A stretch of 16,930 nt of DNA from Mycoplasma yeatsii (lineage in GTDB: Bacteria > Bacillota_I > Bacilli_A > Mycoplasmatales > Mycoplasmataceae), in assembly GCF_030815295.1 (NCBI RefSeq), contig NZ_JAUSWP010000010.1, one strand, 5' to 3'. The notes beneath the pieces were generated by a model, which saw only the letters and a list, made by a program, of their open reading frames with translations, had not been told where the DNA came from and did no database searches. The position numbers were made by a program, and so were the translations under genes. This document shows, one piece after another, positions 7,653 through 15,526 of the stretch (its first letter is position 1; the number at the start of each line of letters is the position of its first letter).

Positions 7653-8963
7653 ATGAAGAAATTATTATGAATTTTAGGTCCTGTTTTAGTAACTGCTGGT
7701 ACGGGAGCTGGAATTGGAGCAACTGTTGCTAAAGGACCAAATCCAAATACTCAAAATAAAATTCAAAAAATTGATTTATCAGAAATAATAAACAAAAGAG
7801 ATTTAGGAACTTTTCTAGAAAATAATATAACTGAAGCAAATATAATGTTAAAAGTTAAAGAATTAAATTCCGAATTTAAAGATAAAGATACGTCAAGTTT
7901 ATCAGTTGAAATTTCTGAATTTAGTGCAGTAATTAAATCTACAACAAAAGATCTAAAATTTTCCGGAGAAGTTCAAGTTAGATTTATACCTGTTGATGGA
8001 AACGGAAGTAATAATATCAGAACTGCTGTGTATAATGAAGATAAATCAATCTGTAAGAAAATTGGTTATTCTATAGATGAAGAGGGGAACTGAACTGTAG
8101 AGAGATTTGATACAAATACAGGTAAAGTTCCAGAAGAATTACCATGATTTATAACAAGTTTAGAATCTGTCTTTGAATCTAATGAAAATGAAGAAATAAA
8201 AGGTTTAGATAAATGAAACACTTCAAACGTAACTAATATGCAAGGAATGTTTGGTGGTGCTAGATCTTTCAACCAAGACATATCCAATTGAAACACCTCA
8301 AATGTAACTGAAATGAGTGGAATGTTTTGATGAGCTACAAACTTCAATCAACCTATAGGAAACTGAAACACTTCAAACGTAACTGATATGAGTGTAATGT
8401 TCGATAGTGCACAATCCTTCAACCAAGACATATCCAATTGAAACACTTCAAATGTAACTAATATGAGTGGAATGTTTTGATGAGCCACAAACTTCAACCA
8501 AGACATATCCAATTGAAACACCTCAAATGTAGCCTATATGTATGGTATGTTTACTAATGCTCGTAACTTCAACCAAAATATAAACACAAAACAAGTGACA
8601 AGAGAAGATGGGACAACTTATACTGCTTGAGACACATCTAATGTAACTTATATGAGTAGGATGTTTGAAGAAGCAGAAAAGTTTAATCAAGACATTTCTA
8701 AATGAAATACCGAAAATGTAACAGATATGTATGCGATGTTCAAAAATACAGAATCTTTCAACCAAGACATTTCTAACTGAGATACAAGAAATGTAACTGA
8801 TATGAGTTTTATGTTTAATGGAGCAAAATCATTCAATCAAAATATATCAAATTGAAATGTTGATAAAGTTACTGAATTTGATGATTTTGCCATTGATTCA
8901 CCACAATTTATCCACCCAGAATGAACAGAATCTAAAAGACCTAATTTTAAAAAAGAAGTCTAA
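7653..8963 (+). CDS. DUF285 repeat surface protein, copy 3
   Basis: A 436-aa protein, the longest of the four. The N terminus, MKKLLWILGPVLVTAGTGAG, differs from the other copies but is still one hydrophobic segment without Cys. The acidic linker is shorter, and the Lipoprotein_17-like domain follows (about 45-110). From W188 there are eight 25-residue units, with a 13-residue insert KQVTREDGTTYTA after the fifth, then the shared cap WNVDKVTEF ... ESKRPNF ending KKEV. ATG 7653 follows GTGGGAACAAAT. Units two and four are nearly identical (both MSGMFWWATNFNQ), pointing to recent duplication or conversion. Its own poly-A promoter (7594) and terminators on both sides make it an independent transcription unit. 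Function is inferred only as surface protein. Confidence 0.9.
8214..8852 (+). repeat. DUF285/PARCEL array, eight 75-bp units
   Basis: Units start at 8214, 8289, 8364, 8439 and 8514, then a 39-bp insert (8589-8627), then 8628, 8703 and 8778; the cap starts at 8853. Units two and four share a long nearly identical stretch (about 8310-8350 and 8460-8500). Confidence 0.9.
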
Positions 8964-9009
8964 TGATTATAGATTTCTATATACTATAAAATAAGTTAAA
9001 TATTTATAT

Positions 9010-9038
9010 AAAAGACTGTTTCTATAACAATCTTTTTT
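9010..9038 (+). terminator. Intrinsic terminator of DUF285 copy 3
   Basis: AAAAGACTGTT / AACAATCTTTT, an 11-bp stem with one mismatch, a 5-base loop and a six-T run. Confidence 0.8.
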
Positions 9039-9086
9039 ATTATTAAAAATTCTATACATTTAAAGTCGTATTTTTAAAATTTGCTC

Positions 9087-9116
9087 TTGATTCTAAAAAA
9101 AAAAAAAAAATAGAAT
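9087..9116 (+). promoter_or_regulatory. Poly-A phase-variable promoter C
   Basis: -35 TTGATT (9087-9092), spacer CT plus 16 A (18 bases), -10 TAGAAT (9111-9116). One A longer than promoter A in an otherwise matching sequence, so predicted OFF or weaker if 17 is the ON length. A 4-bp duplication (ATGCATGC) follows, before the ribosome binding site. Confidence 0.82.
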
Positions 9117-9150
9117 CAAGTTATATGCATGCAAAAAAGTAGGAATAGAT

Positions 9151-10119
9151 ATGAAAAAGAAATTATTATGAATTATAACTCCAGTTTTAATATTACTAGC
9201 CTTAATTGGTACTGGAGTTGGAATTAGTATTAGTAAAAAACCAAATCCAAATACTCAAAATAGAACTGATGAAGAAAATAAAAAAATAAATTTATCAGAC
9301 TTAACTAAAAAATTCTTAGGAACAATCGAAGAACAAAATTTAAATAAAGAAAATATATTAAATAAATTAAAAGAATTAAATGCTGAAATTAAAGATAGAG
9401 ATTTATCAGGTCTGTCAGTTGAAATTTCTGAATTTAGTGCAGTAATTAAATCTACAACAAAAGATCTAAAATTTTCTGGTGAAGTTGAAGTTAAGTTTAT
9501 ACCTGTTGATGGAAATGGAAGTAATAATCTTAGAGCCGCTGTGTATAATGAAGATAAATCAATCTGTGAAAAAATTGGTTATTCTATAGATGAACAGGGG
9601 ATCTGAAGAGTAGAGTCATTTGATACAAATACAGGTAAAGTTCCAGAAGAATTACCATTATTTGTAACATATTTAATTTCTGCTTTTGAACATAATTTTA
9701 ATACAATTATAAAAGGTTTAGATAAATGAGATACTTCAAATGTAACTAACATGCAATTTATGTTTAAAGATGCTAAAAAATTTAATCAAGACATAAGTCA
9801 TTTTAATACTTCAAATGTAACTGATATGAGTTATATGTTTTATCAAGCTGAGTCCTTCAACCAACCTTTAAACAACTGAAACACCTCAAATGTAACAGAT
9901 ATGTCTTGAATGTTCTATAACACCTCTAACTTCAACCAACCTTTAAACAACTGAAACACCTCAAATGTAACTAAAATTAATAGTATGTTCAATGAGGCAA
10001 GATCCTTCAACCAAAACATATCTAACTGAGACGTATCTAGATGTGAAAGATTTGAAGACTTTATAGGAAGAGCTCCTAAAATGACAGAAGATTTAATTCC
10101 AGAAAAATTTAGAAAATAA
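9151..10119 (+). CDS. DUF285 repeat surface protein, copy 4
   Basis: A 322-aa protein. MKKK plus hydrophobic segment (about 5-27, no Cys), a shorter polar linker than copies 1 and 2, the Lipoprotein_17-like domain (about 45-115), and from W193 four 25-residue units. The second unit begins with Phe instead of Trp (HFNTSNVTDM). The C terminus is unlike the other three: WDVSRCERFEDF, then PKMTEDLIPEKFRK, with no SKRP tail. ATG 9151 follows GTAGGAATAGAT. The promoter at 9087 has an 18-base spacer. No clear terminator follows before rbfA, so read-through is possible. Surface localisation inferred, function unknown. Confidence 0.9.
9727..10026 (+). repeat. DUF285/PARCEL array, four 75-bp units
   Basis: Units start at 9727, 9802, 9877 and 9952. 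The second starts TTT (Phe) in place of TGA (Trp). Units three and four share the same FNQPLNNWNTSNVT junction at DNA level. Confidence 0.88.
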
Positions 10120-10186
10120 AATAAAAGCAGACCTTTAATATTCAAATCGAAGTTGTAATATAAAATTTATAAATTAATAATAATGA

Positions 10187-10192
10187 TATAAT
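10187..10192 (+). promoter_or_regulatory. Candidate -10 element for rbfA
   Basis: A perfect TATAAT 31 bases before the rbfA ATG. No good -35 is visible 16-18 bases upstream, which is common in mycoplasma promoters. Confidence 0.5.
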
Positions 10193-10222
10193 AAACATAT
10201 ACAAAAATTGGAGGGTTTATTT

Positions 10223-10576
10223 ATGTCAAACTTAAAAGCTCAAAAGAAAAAAGAATCACAAATGTTAAGAGAGCTAAATTTAATATTACAAAGAGAATTA
10301 CAAAACCCAGTTTTAAATACAGTTTCAGTAGCTGAAGTAAGACTTTCAGCTGATGGATCTCATGCTAAAATTTTCTACTCATTCTTACCAATCAATGAAG
10401 AAATTTCAAAAGAAAATGTTGGTAAAGAAATTGAAGAAGGATTAAAAGAAATTAGAATGATTTTAGCTTCTAAACTAGATTGAAGAAGTGTTCCAAACTT
10501 AAATTTTGAATATGATGAAAGTTTAGATCGTGCAAATCACATTAATGAAATTTTAGCTGAACAAAATTCAAAATAA
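10223..10576 (+). CDS. rbfA: Ribosome-binding factor A
   Basis: A 117-aa protein, a normal length for RbfA, which binds the 30S subunit and helps mature the 5' end of 16S rRNA. The KH-like core is visible: RELNLILQRELQNP near the start, VSVAEVRLSADGSHAKIFYSFL in the middle, and a C-terminal RSVPNLNFEYDESLDRANHINEIL region (the family's P.L.F..D.s.....i..ll pattern). One TGA is read as Trp (KLDWRSVP). ATG 10223 has a strong GGAGGG 8 bases upstream. It has its own -10 and terminator and precedes truB, as is usual in Gram-positive relatives. Confidence 0.93.
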
Positions 10577-10586
10577 AAATAAAATT

Positions 10587-10610
10587 ACCAAGTTTAAACT
10601 TGGTTTTTTT
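10587..10610 (+). terminator. Intrinsic terminator after rbfA
   Basis: ACCAAGTTT / AAACTTGGT, an 18-base perfect palindrome, followed by a seven-T run. Confidence 0.9.
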
Positions 10611-10629
10611 AAGTTAGAAAGAATAAAAT

Positions 10630-11499
10630 ATGAATCAAAAATCAGGAATTTTAATACTAGATAAACCTAAAAGCATAAGCACTAATAATCTTATTCAACA
10701 AGTTAAAAAGAAGTTAAATATTAAAAAAGTAGGACATTGCGGAACTTTAGATCCACTAGCAACTGGAGTTGTAATTTGTTTAGTTAATAATGCAACTAAA
10801 ATAAGTGATTATTTATTAAATAATGATAAAAGATATATTGTTACTTTAAAATTATTTGCTCAAACTAGTAGTTATGATGCTGAAACTGAAATTATTAAAA
10901 CTGAACCTAGTTTTGAAATTGATCAAACTACTTTAAATAATGTTATAAATAAATACAATAATTATACTTATGATCAAACTCCTCCAATTTATTCAGCTAT
11001 TAAAGTTGATGGTAAAAAATTATATGAATATGCTTTAGAAAACAAAACAGTTGATATCAAATCAAGAACAATCACAATATATGAAACTAAATTTTTAAAT
11101 TATGATAATAAAAATCATGAAATAACTTTAGATGTTTATTGTTCTAAAGGAACTTATATAAGAAGTTTAGCAGTTGATATTGCTAAAGATCTAAACACTA
11201 TTAGTTATGTAAAAGAATTAAGAAGAACTAAATCAGGATCTTTTGATATAACTAAAGCACAAACTATCGATCAAATCAATTGAGATAATCTAATAACTAT
11301 GTATGATGCTATTAAATTATCTGATTATAAAATAATTAATTATGATGATATTTTAAGTGTTAAACAAGGTAAAAAAATAAAATTAGATGTTAATCCAGAT
11401 TTAGTTTTTATAAGTGATAAAGATAATAATTTAATTAGTTGTTATGAAAGATCAAATGATGATATTTTTAAAACTAAAAGAGGAGGATTGGACAATTAA
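10630..11499 (+). CDS. truB: tRNA pseudouridine(55) synthase TruB
   Basis: A 289-aa protein after reading TGA 11281 as Trp. It converts U55 of the tRNA T-loop to pseudouridine. The catalytic motif GHCGTLDPLATGV (residues about 36-48) contains the conserved Asp43; the N terminus GILILDKPKSIST, the Y-containing KRYIVTLKLF strand and the PPIYSAIKVDGKKLYEYA motif are all typical, followed by SKGTYIRSLAVDI. The C-terminal part (from about 220) is a PUA-like tail. The start is ATG 10630 with AGAAAG upstream. It overlaps ribF by one base (TAATG), implying translational coupling. Confidence 0.95.
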
Positions 11500-12059
11500 T
11501 GCAATATTTCAATCAAGCGTTTAGTAAAATAGAACCAATTAAAAATAATAAAAAATCCATTATAACTATTGGTAATTTTGATGGTTTTCACATCTATCAT
11601 CAAAAAATAATTAATCAAGTTATTGATATAGCTAAAAAAGAAAACTTAAATAGTATAGTTATTAGTTTTGATAAAAAAATTAAAAACTTTGTTGAATCTA
11701 AAAGTTATCAAAAAATAGCAACAAAAGAACAAAAATTAAATTATATAAATAAAAACTTAAAAGAATTAGATTATTTTTATGATATTAAAGTTAATAAAAA
11801 ACTAACTTTAACAACTAGAGAACAATTTATAAATGATTTAAAAACTAAATTAAACGTTATCAAAATTGTTGAAGGTGAAGATTTTAAATTCGGTTGACAA
11901 GCTAAAGGTGATATTAATTATTTAATTGTTGAATTTGGAACTGATAATGTTATTGTTGAAAAAAGAGATAATAATATTTCTTCATCAAATATTAAAAAAC
12001 TAATAAAAGAAAATAAAATCCAAGAAGCTAAAGAATTATTAGGAATTGATTTTGATTAA
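11499..12059 (+). CDS. ribF: FAD synthetase, FMN adenylyltransferase domain only
   Basis: A 186-aa protein matching the N-terminal nucleotidyltransferase half of RibF, which makes FAD from FMN and ATP. The nucleotide-binding motif is TIGNFDGFHIYHQ (residues about 24-36; usual form GNFDGVHLGHQ, so HIYH replaces HLGH), VEGEDFKFG (about 124-132) is the conserved G.DF.FG block and SSSNIKKLI (near 165) the ISST.IR equivalent. TGA 11896 is Trp. The roughly 120-residue C-terminal riboflavin kinase domain of bifunctional RibF is absent and no remnant follows, because the SDR gene begins 14 bases later. FMN would have to come from elsewhere or from uptake. Overlaps truB by one base. Confidence 0.88.
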
Positions 12060-12073
12060 AAGGAAGTGAGATT

Positions 12074-12793
12074 ATGAAAAAATTAGTAGCAATTACTGGT
12101 GCAAGTAGTGGTATTGGATTAGCTTGTGCTAAATTATTTTCAGAACAAGGTTATCCTGTTTTAATTATGGCTAGAAGAAAAGAAATTTTAGATAGTTTAA
12201 ACTTAGATAATTGTGTTACAGCACGTGTTGATGTTAGAGATATTGATCAAATTAAAAACGCAATTAAATTAGCTGAAGAAAAATTTGGTCCAGTTGATCT
12301 AATGATTAATAATGCTGGAATTATGCCAATGGATAAATATGCAGATCAAAATTTACAAGAAAAATATGATACTTTAGATATTAATATTAAAGGTGTAATT
12401 AATGGAATGGATGCAGTTTTACCAACTATGAGAAAACTAAATAACGGAACTATAATTAATATTTCTAGTGTTTCAGGTAGATATACTTCAGTTGATCATG
12501 CAGTTTATAATGGGTCTAAATTTGCAGTTAATGCTATTACTGAACAAGCAAGAAGAGAATTGTCTGACACCAACATTAGATTTTGTTTAATTGAACCAGC
12601 AATAGTTGACACTAATTTATTATCAACAACAACTAATAAAGAAGTTTTAGAAAACTATATGAAAAGAAAAAACAAACTTAATGGTGGATTATCAGCAGAT
12701 CAAATTGCACAAACTATTTTATATGTTTACCAACTACCTCAAGATGTATCAATTAAAGAATTAATGATCTCTCACACGAATCAAGCGGTTTAA
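12074..12793 (+). CDS. Short-chain dehydrogenase/reductase
   Basis: A 239-aa classical SDR, likely NADP-dependent because Arg residues follow the second strand (MARRKE). TGASSGIG (8-15) binds the cofactor, NNAG (about 78-81) is the structural motif, and Ser in NISSVSG with YNGSK (about 145-149) supply the catalytic Ser-Tyr-Lys. The substrate cannot be told; the closest general class is the YdfG/serine-3-dehydrogenase-like SDRs. The SD AAAGGAAGTGAG overlaps the ribF stop region, so it is probably in the truB-ribF transcript. No internal TGA codons occur. Confidence 0.92.
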   Translation: MKKLVAITGASSGIGLACAKLFSEQGYPVLIMARRKEILDSLNLDNCVTARVDVRDIDQIKNAIKLAEEKFGPVDLMINNAGIMPMDKYADQNLQEKYDTLDINIKGVINGMDAVLPTMRKLNNGTIINISSVSGRYTSVDHAVYNGSKFAVNAITEQARRELSDTNIRFCLIEPAIVDTNLLSTTTNKEVLENYMKRKNKLNGGLSADQIAQTILYVYQLPQDVSIKELMISHTNQAV

Positions 12794-12798
12794 TTTTC

Positions 12799-12820
12799 AA
12801 GACACCTATGGTGTCTTTTA
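12799..12820 (+). terminator. Intrinsic terminator of the truB-ribF-SDR unit
   Basis: AAGACACC / GGTGTCTT, 8 bp perfect, with a 3-base loop and a short T run (TTTTATTAT). Confidence 0.85.
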
Positions 12821-12982
12821 TTATATTTAAAAACTAGGACAAATTATTAGACTATGAAACAAAATTAAAAATTTAAGTGAAAAACATTTCATTAAAAGAA
12901 CGAACAATAACATATCTAGTTTTATAATAAAAGTATAAGTTAAAAGTTAATTTTAATTTTCAAGGGGGCATTATTAAATTAA

Positions 12983-13031
12983 AAATTTGAAAGGTTGATA
13001 ATACTTTCAGTTTTTTGTAACTTTCAAATTT
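12983..13031 (+). promoter_or_regulatory. Leader hairpin before the exported protein gene
   Basis: Arms AAATTTGAAAGGTT (12983-12996) and AACTTTCAAATTT (13019-13031) pair with one bulge around a 22-base loop. The loop contains a second CTTTCA (13004-13009) followed by GTTTTTT that could pair instead with TGAAAG, so two exclusive structures are possible. A GGGGGC at 12964-12969 and another just before the gene (13069-13074) bracket it. An attenuator or mRNA stability element is possible; I do not recognise a known riboswitch. Confidence 0.4.
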
Positions 13032-13082
13032 AATCTAATAAAAAGATAAAACATATTTTTCATATTTTGGGGGCGAATATTT

Positions 13083-14893
13083 ATGTTGAAATCATTTTTA
13101 TTGTTATCCATATTAGGATTAACAAGTCAACCAATAACTAATATAAAAACATTATCTCAACCAGTTCATGTAAAACAAACAAATAATAAATTATCATCAC
13201 ATAAACTGTTAGACAAAAAAGCGATCTTGAAAAAGATCTTATGCCTTTAGAAAGCTACTATAACGATTTAAAAATAAGCACTTCAGAATGAAGTGCAAAA
13301 GGTTTAATCAATCAACTTAGTGATTTTTTAGACCAACACAATTCAAAAATACCATTTTTAAATATACAATATGCAGATGCTTTTATAAATTCAGCTGGTA
13401 GTTTTGTATGTTATCAAGATTATACAAATTCAAGTAAAAGTGCATATTCTAATGTAGTTGCTTATTATAGAGAAATAGTTAAAGAACAGTTAATAGTTTA
13501 TCTTTCTGCTAAAGTTATGCAAGATTGTTTTACTTATTTAATTAACTCTGATATTGATGATAGATTAGTTGAAGTAGATATTGTAACTAAATGATTTAAT
13601 ATTCTTAAAAATGTGTTTAATACTGATTCAAGATTAAAAAGAGAAAATCTTTTCAAATTTACTAAACAAGGTTATGACAATGTTTATAGATTAAGAACAA
13701 CACTTTTAAATGATGAAAATTTAAAAAGACAAATCATCAACTCTTTATTAACTAAAGATACTAGAAGTTGAAGAGAACTACAATTTAAATACTTTTCATT
13801 TTATGACTTTAACATTTATAATAGTGTACCAACATATATTGATGGACCAAACAAAGAATTACGTACTGTTTTTTTATGATATTGAAATTGAAGAAAACCA
13901 ACACAATATCCAGATTCTTGATCAGATGTTGTTAGAAGCCATTACTATTTAACTAAAGAGGAACCTGGATATAATTTAAGTTTTGGAGTTACATATGAAC
14001 ATGATTATACAAAAGATGACACTGATATAGCTATAATTACATATTCAAATATTACCGGATTTGTTGAAGGTACAGATCTATTCAATAATTATTATGTTGA
14101 TAGAACAGATTTTACTGATTGAACAAAATTATCAGATATGTATAAAGTTAAATTTGGTGATGATTTAAAACAATTATCTACAATTCAAAGTTTATCTGCT
14201 TTAATGTTTTCAACAAAACTACCTAAACAAGATTTAAACAATGTAGTTGCAAATAAATATTTAGGTCCTGTTTTTGATACTGATGATCAGTCAATTGTTG
14301 ATGCAATTAATAATGCAAATCCAAATGCTCAACTTACTTTAGATGATATTGACATTTTTGATAAAACATCTTCATCAGCAATAATTAGTTCTAAACCTGA
14401 TTCGTTATTCTATTGATCTAACTGATTTACTGTTAGATATACATTTTGTCAAAACTTAAATGATGCAATTAATAATACCGAACTTGGTTCATTACCAGAT
14501 GCAAAACCTCAAACTATTTTTGATGCTATTAAAAAAGCTAATCCAGATACTACAAAAAATTTAAATATAAATGATATTAATATTTGAGCCATATCACCAC
14601 AAGATGGTTCAGCTCTTATTACATCAAAAAATAATAAATTTAGTGGTCAAGTAACTGTTACATTTACTTCATCATTCTTAAAAGATCTAAAAAAAGTTAT
14701 TAAAATCACTAACTTAGGTAAAATTGAACAAAATGATCCAACAACTATATTAGCTGCTATTAATTCAAAAAATCCAGCAATCAACTTACAAGATACCGAT
14801 GTTACTATTTCAGAAATAACAGCTAAATCAGCTAAAATAACTGCAAATAGAAATACAAAATTTGTTGGTGAAGTTATTGTTAATTTTGAATAA
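13083..14893 (+). pseudogene. Exported Lipoprotein_17-like repeat protein, frameshifted
   Basis: ATG 13083 follows GGGGGCG. The N terminus, MLKSFLLLSILGLTSQP, is a signal peptide or anchor without a lipobox Cys. The frame ends at TAG 13248 after 55 codons, because the A run at 13215-13220 has six A; seven would give LDKKSDLEKDLMP and an open frame of about 603 residues to TAA 14891. The middle (13250-14130) is unrecognised, Tyr/Trp-rich and contains many TGA Trp codons. The C terminus has three diverged 70-90 residue units (from about 14165, 14450 and 14676), each of the type TI..AI..ANP....L...D......A.I.S.....F.G.V.V.F, resembling the Lipoprotein_17 domain of mycoplasma surface proteins. 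Probably a surface protein that is OFF or decayed, unless the A count is an error. Confidence 0.78.
14165..14890 (+). repeat. Three tandem Lipoprotein_17-like coding units
   Basis: Protein-level repeats of 70-95 residues, diverged at DNA level. The third (LGKIEQNDPTTILAAI ... GEVIVNF) is the closest to the domain in all four DUF285 proteins. Confidence 0.7.
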
Positions 14894-14905
14894 TACAATA
14901 AAATT

Positions 14906-14934
14906 TCTCAATCATAATCGGTTGAGATTTTTTA
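14906..14934 (+). terminator. Intrinsic terminator after the 13083 gene
   Basis: TCTCAATC / GGTTGAGA (one G-U pair), a 6-base loop and a T run. Confidence 0.8.
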
Positions 14935-14952
14935 TTTTCAGATATTAATGAA

Positions 14953-14980
14953 TATAAAAAACAAGTCTAAAGACTTGTTT
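14953..14980 (-). terminator. Terminator of the minus-strand lipoprotein gene
   Basis: AAACAAGTCT / AGACTTGTTT hairpin; on the minus strand it is followed by six T. It lies 18 bases past the lipoprotein stop codon, so the two convergent genes each have a terminator. Confidence 0.85.
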
Positions 14981-14997
14981 AATTATTGTTCAACTTA

Positions 14998-15294
14998 TTA
15001 AGCGGTTGTGTTGCTTGCAGGTGCTGCAGATTCTCCGCTTGGGTTTGCTCCAGGTGCTGAAGGAGTCATTTCTGGGCTTGATGGAGCTGGTGCAGGTGTT
15101 CCTTCTGCTTCATCTTCTTTTTTCTCTTCTTTTTCTCCTTTATCTTCGTCTTTTTTCTCTCCTCCACCTTGGCTTCCGTCTGGTTTTTTCATTTCGTCAG
15201 CTGGTTTTTTAGCTTCAGTTTTACATGCAACTGCAACTGCACCAGTTGTAGCAACCATTGCAACTGATCCTAAAATTGTTAATAATTTTTTCAT
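14998..15294 (-). CDS. Small variable-surface-type lipoprotein
   Basis: A 98-aa precursor. The signal MKKLLTILGSVAMVATTGAVAVAC ends in the lipobox AVAC with Cys24, so Lgt/Lsp processing would give a lipid-anchored surface protein of 75 residues. The mature part is low complexity: first Lys/Glu/Asp-rich (KKDEDKGEKEEKKEDE), then Pro/Ala/Ser-rich (TPAPAPSSPEM). Signal peptide and size resemble the variable lipoproteins of the M. mycoides cluster (Vmm/Vmc type); this is by architecture only. The coding DNA is markedly more GC-rich than its surroundings and has no TGA. ATG 15294 follows GAAAGGTAC on the minus strand. The promoter is the poly-A type at 15389-15416, so expression is probably phase-variable. 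Confidence 0.88.
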   Translation of the reverse strand: MKKLLTILGSVAMVATTGAVAVACKTEAKKPADEMKKPDGSQGGGEKKDEDKGEKEEKKEDEAEGTPAPAPSSPEMTPSAPGANPSGESAAPASNTTA

Positions 15295-15388
15295 TTGTTT
15301 GTACCTTTCATAAATCTAAAATATATTTCGAATTTAAATTAAGTACAACTAAAGCATAGTTTTCACTTTTTTAGTGGTACTTACTTTT

Positions 15389-15416
15389 ATTCTATTTTTT
15401 TTTTTTTTTTGATCAA
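15389..15416 (-). promoter_or_regulatory. Poly-A phase-variable promoter D (minus strand)
   Basis: Read on the minus strand: -35 TTGATC (15416-15411), 16 A as the whole spacer, -10 TAGAAT (15394-15389). Same -10 and tract as promoters A-C but a 16-base spacer. The leader to the lipoprotein ATG is about 90 bases, longer than in the DUF285 genes. Confidence 0.82.
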
Positions 15417-15429
15417 GCGTTTTACATAA

Positions 15430-15458
15430 TTAGATGACATTAGCATATTTTTTATAAT
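15430..15458 (+). promoter_or_regulatory. Candidate nagA promoter
   Basis: TTAGAT (15430-15435), 17 bases, TATAAT (15453-15458), about 70 bases before the nagA ATG and divergent from promoter D. The -10 is perfect, the -35 weak. Confidence 0.45.
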
Positions 15459-15526
15459 AATTAAATATTAAACAGATAGATAAGTTTTAAAACTAATCAT
15501 TATAAAATTAAACTAATGGAGGATTT

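Noticed and set aside
13241..14893. Treating the 13083 region as a separate gene starting at ATG 13241
   Set aside because: That ATG has no SD, and the short frame just upstream supplies a signal peptide and an SD, with a one-base shift in an A run joining both.
15006..15313. Plus-strand open frames over the lipoprotein gene
   Set aside because: They oppose a minus-strand gene with a clear lipobox, SD, promoter and terminator; the plus frames have no SD and are low-complexity mirror products.
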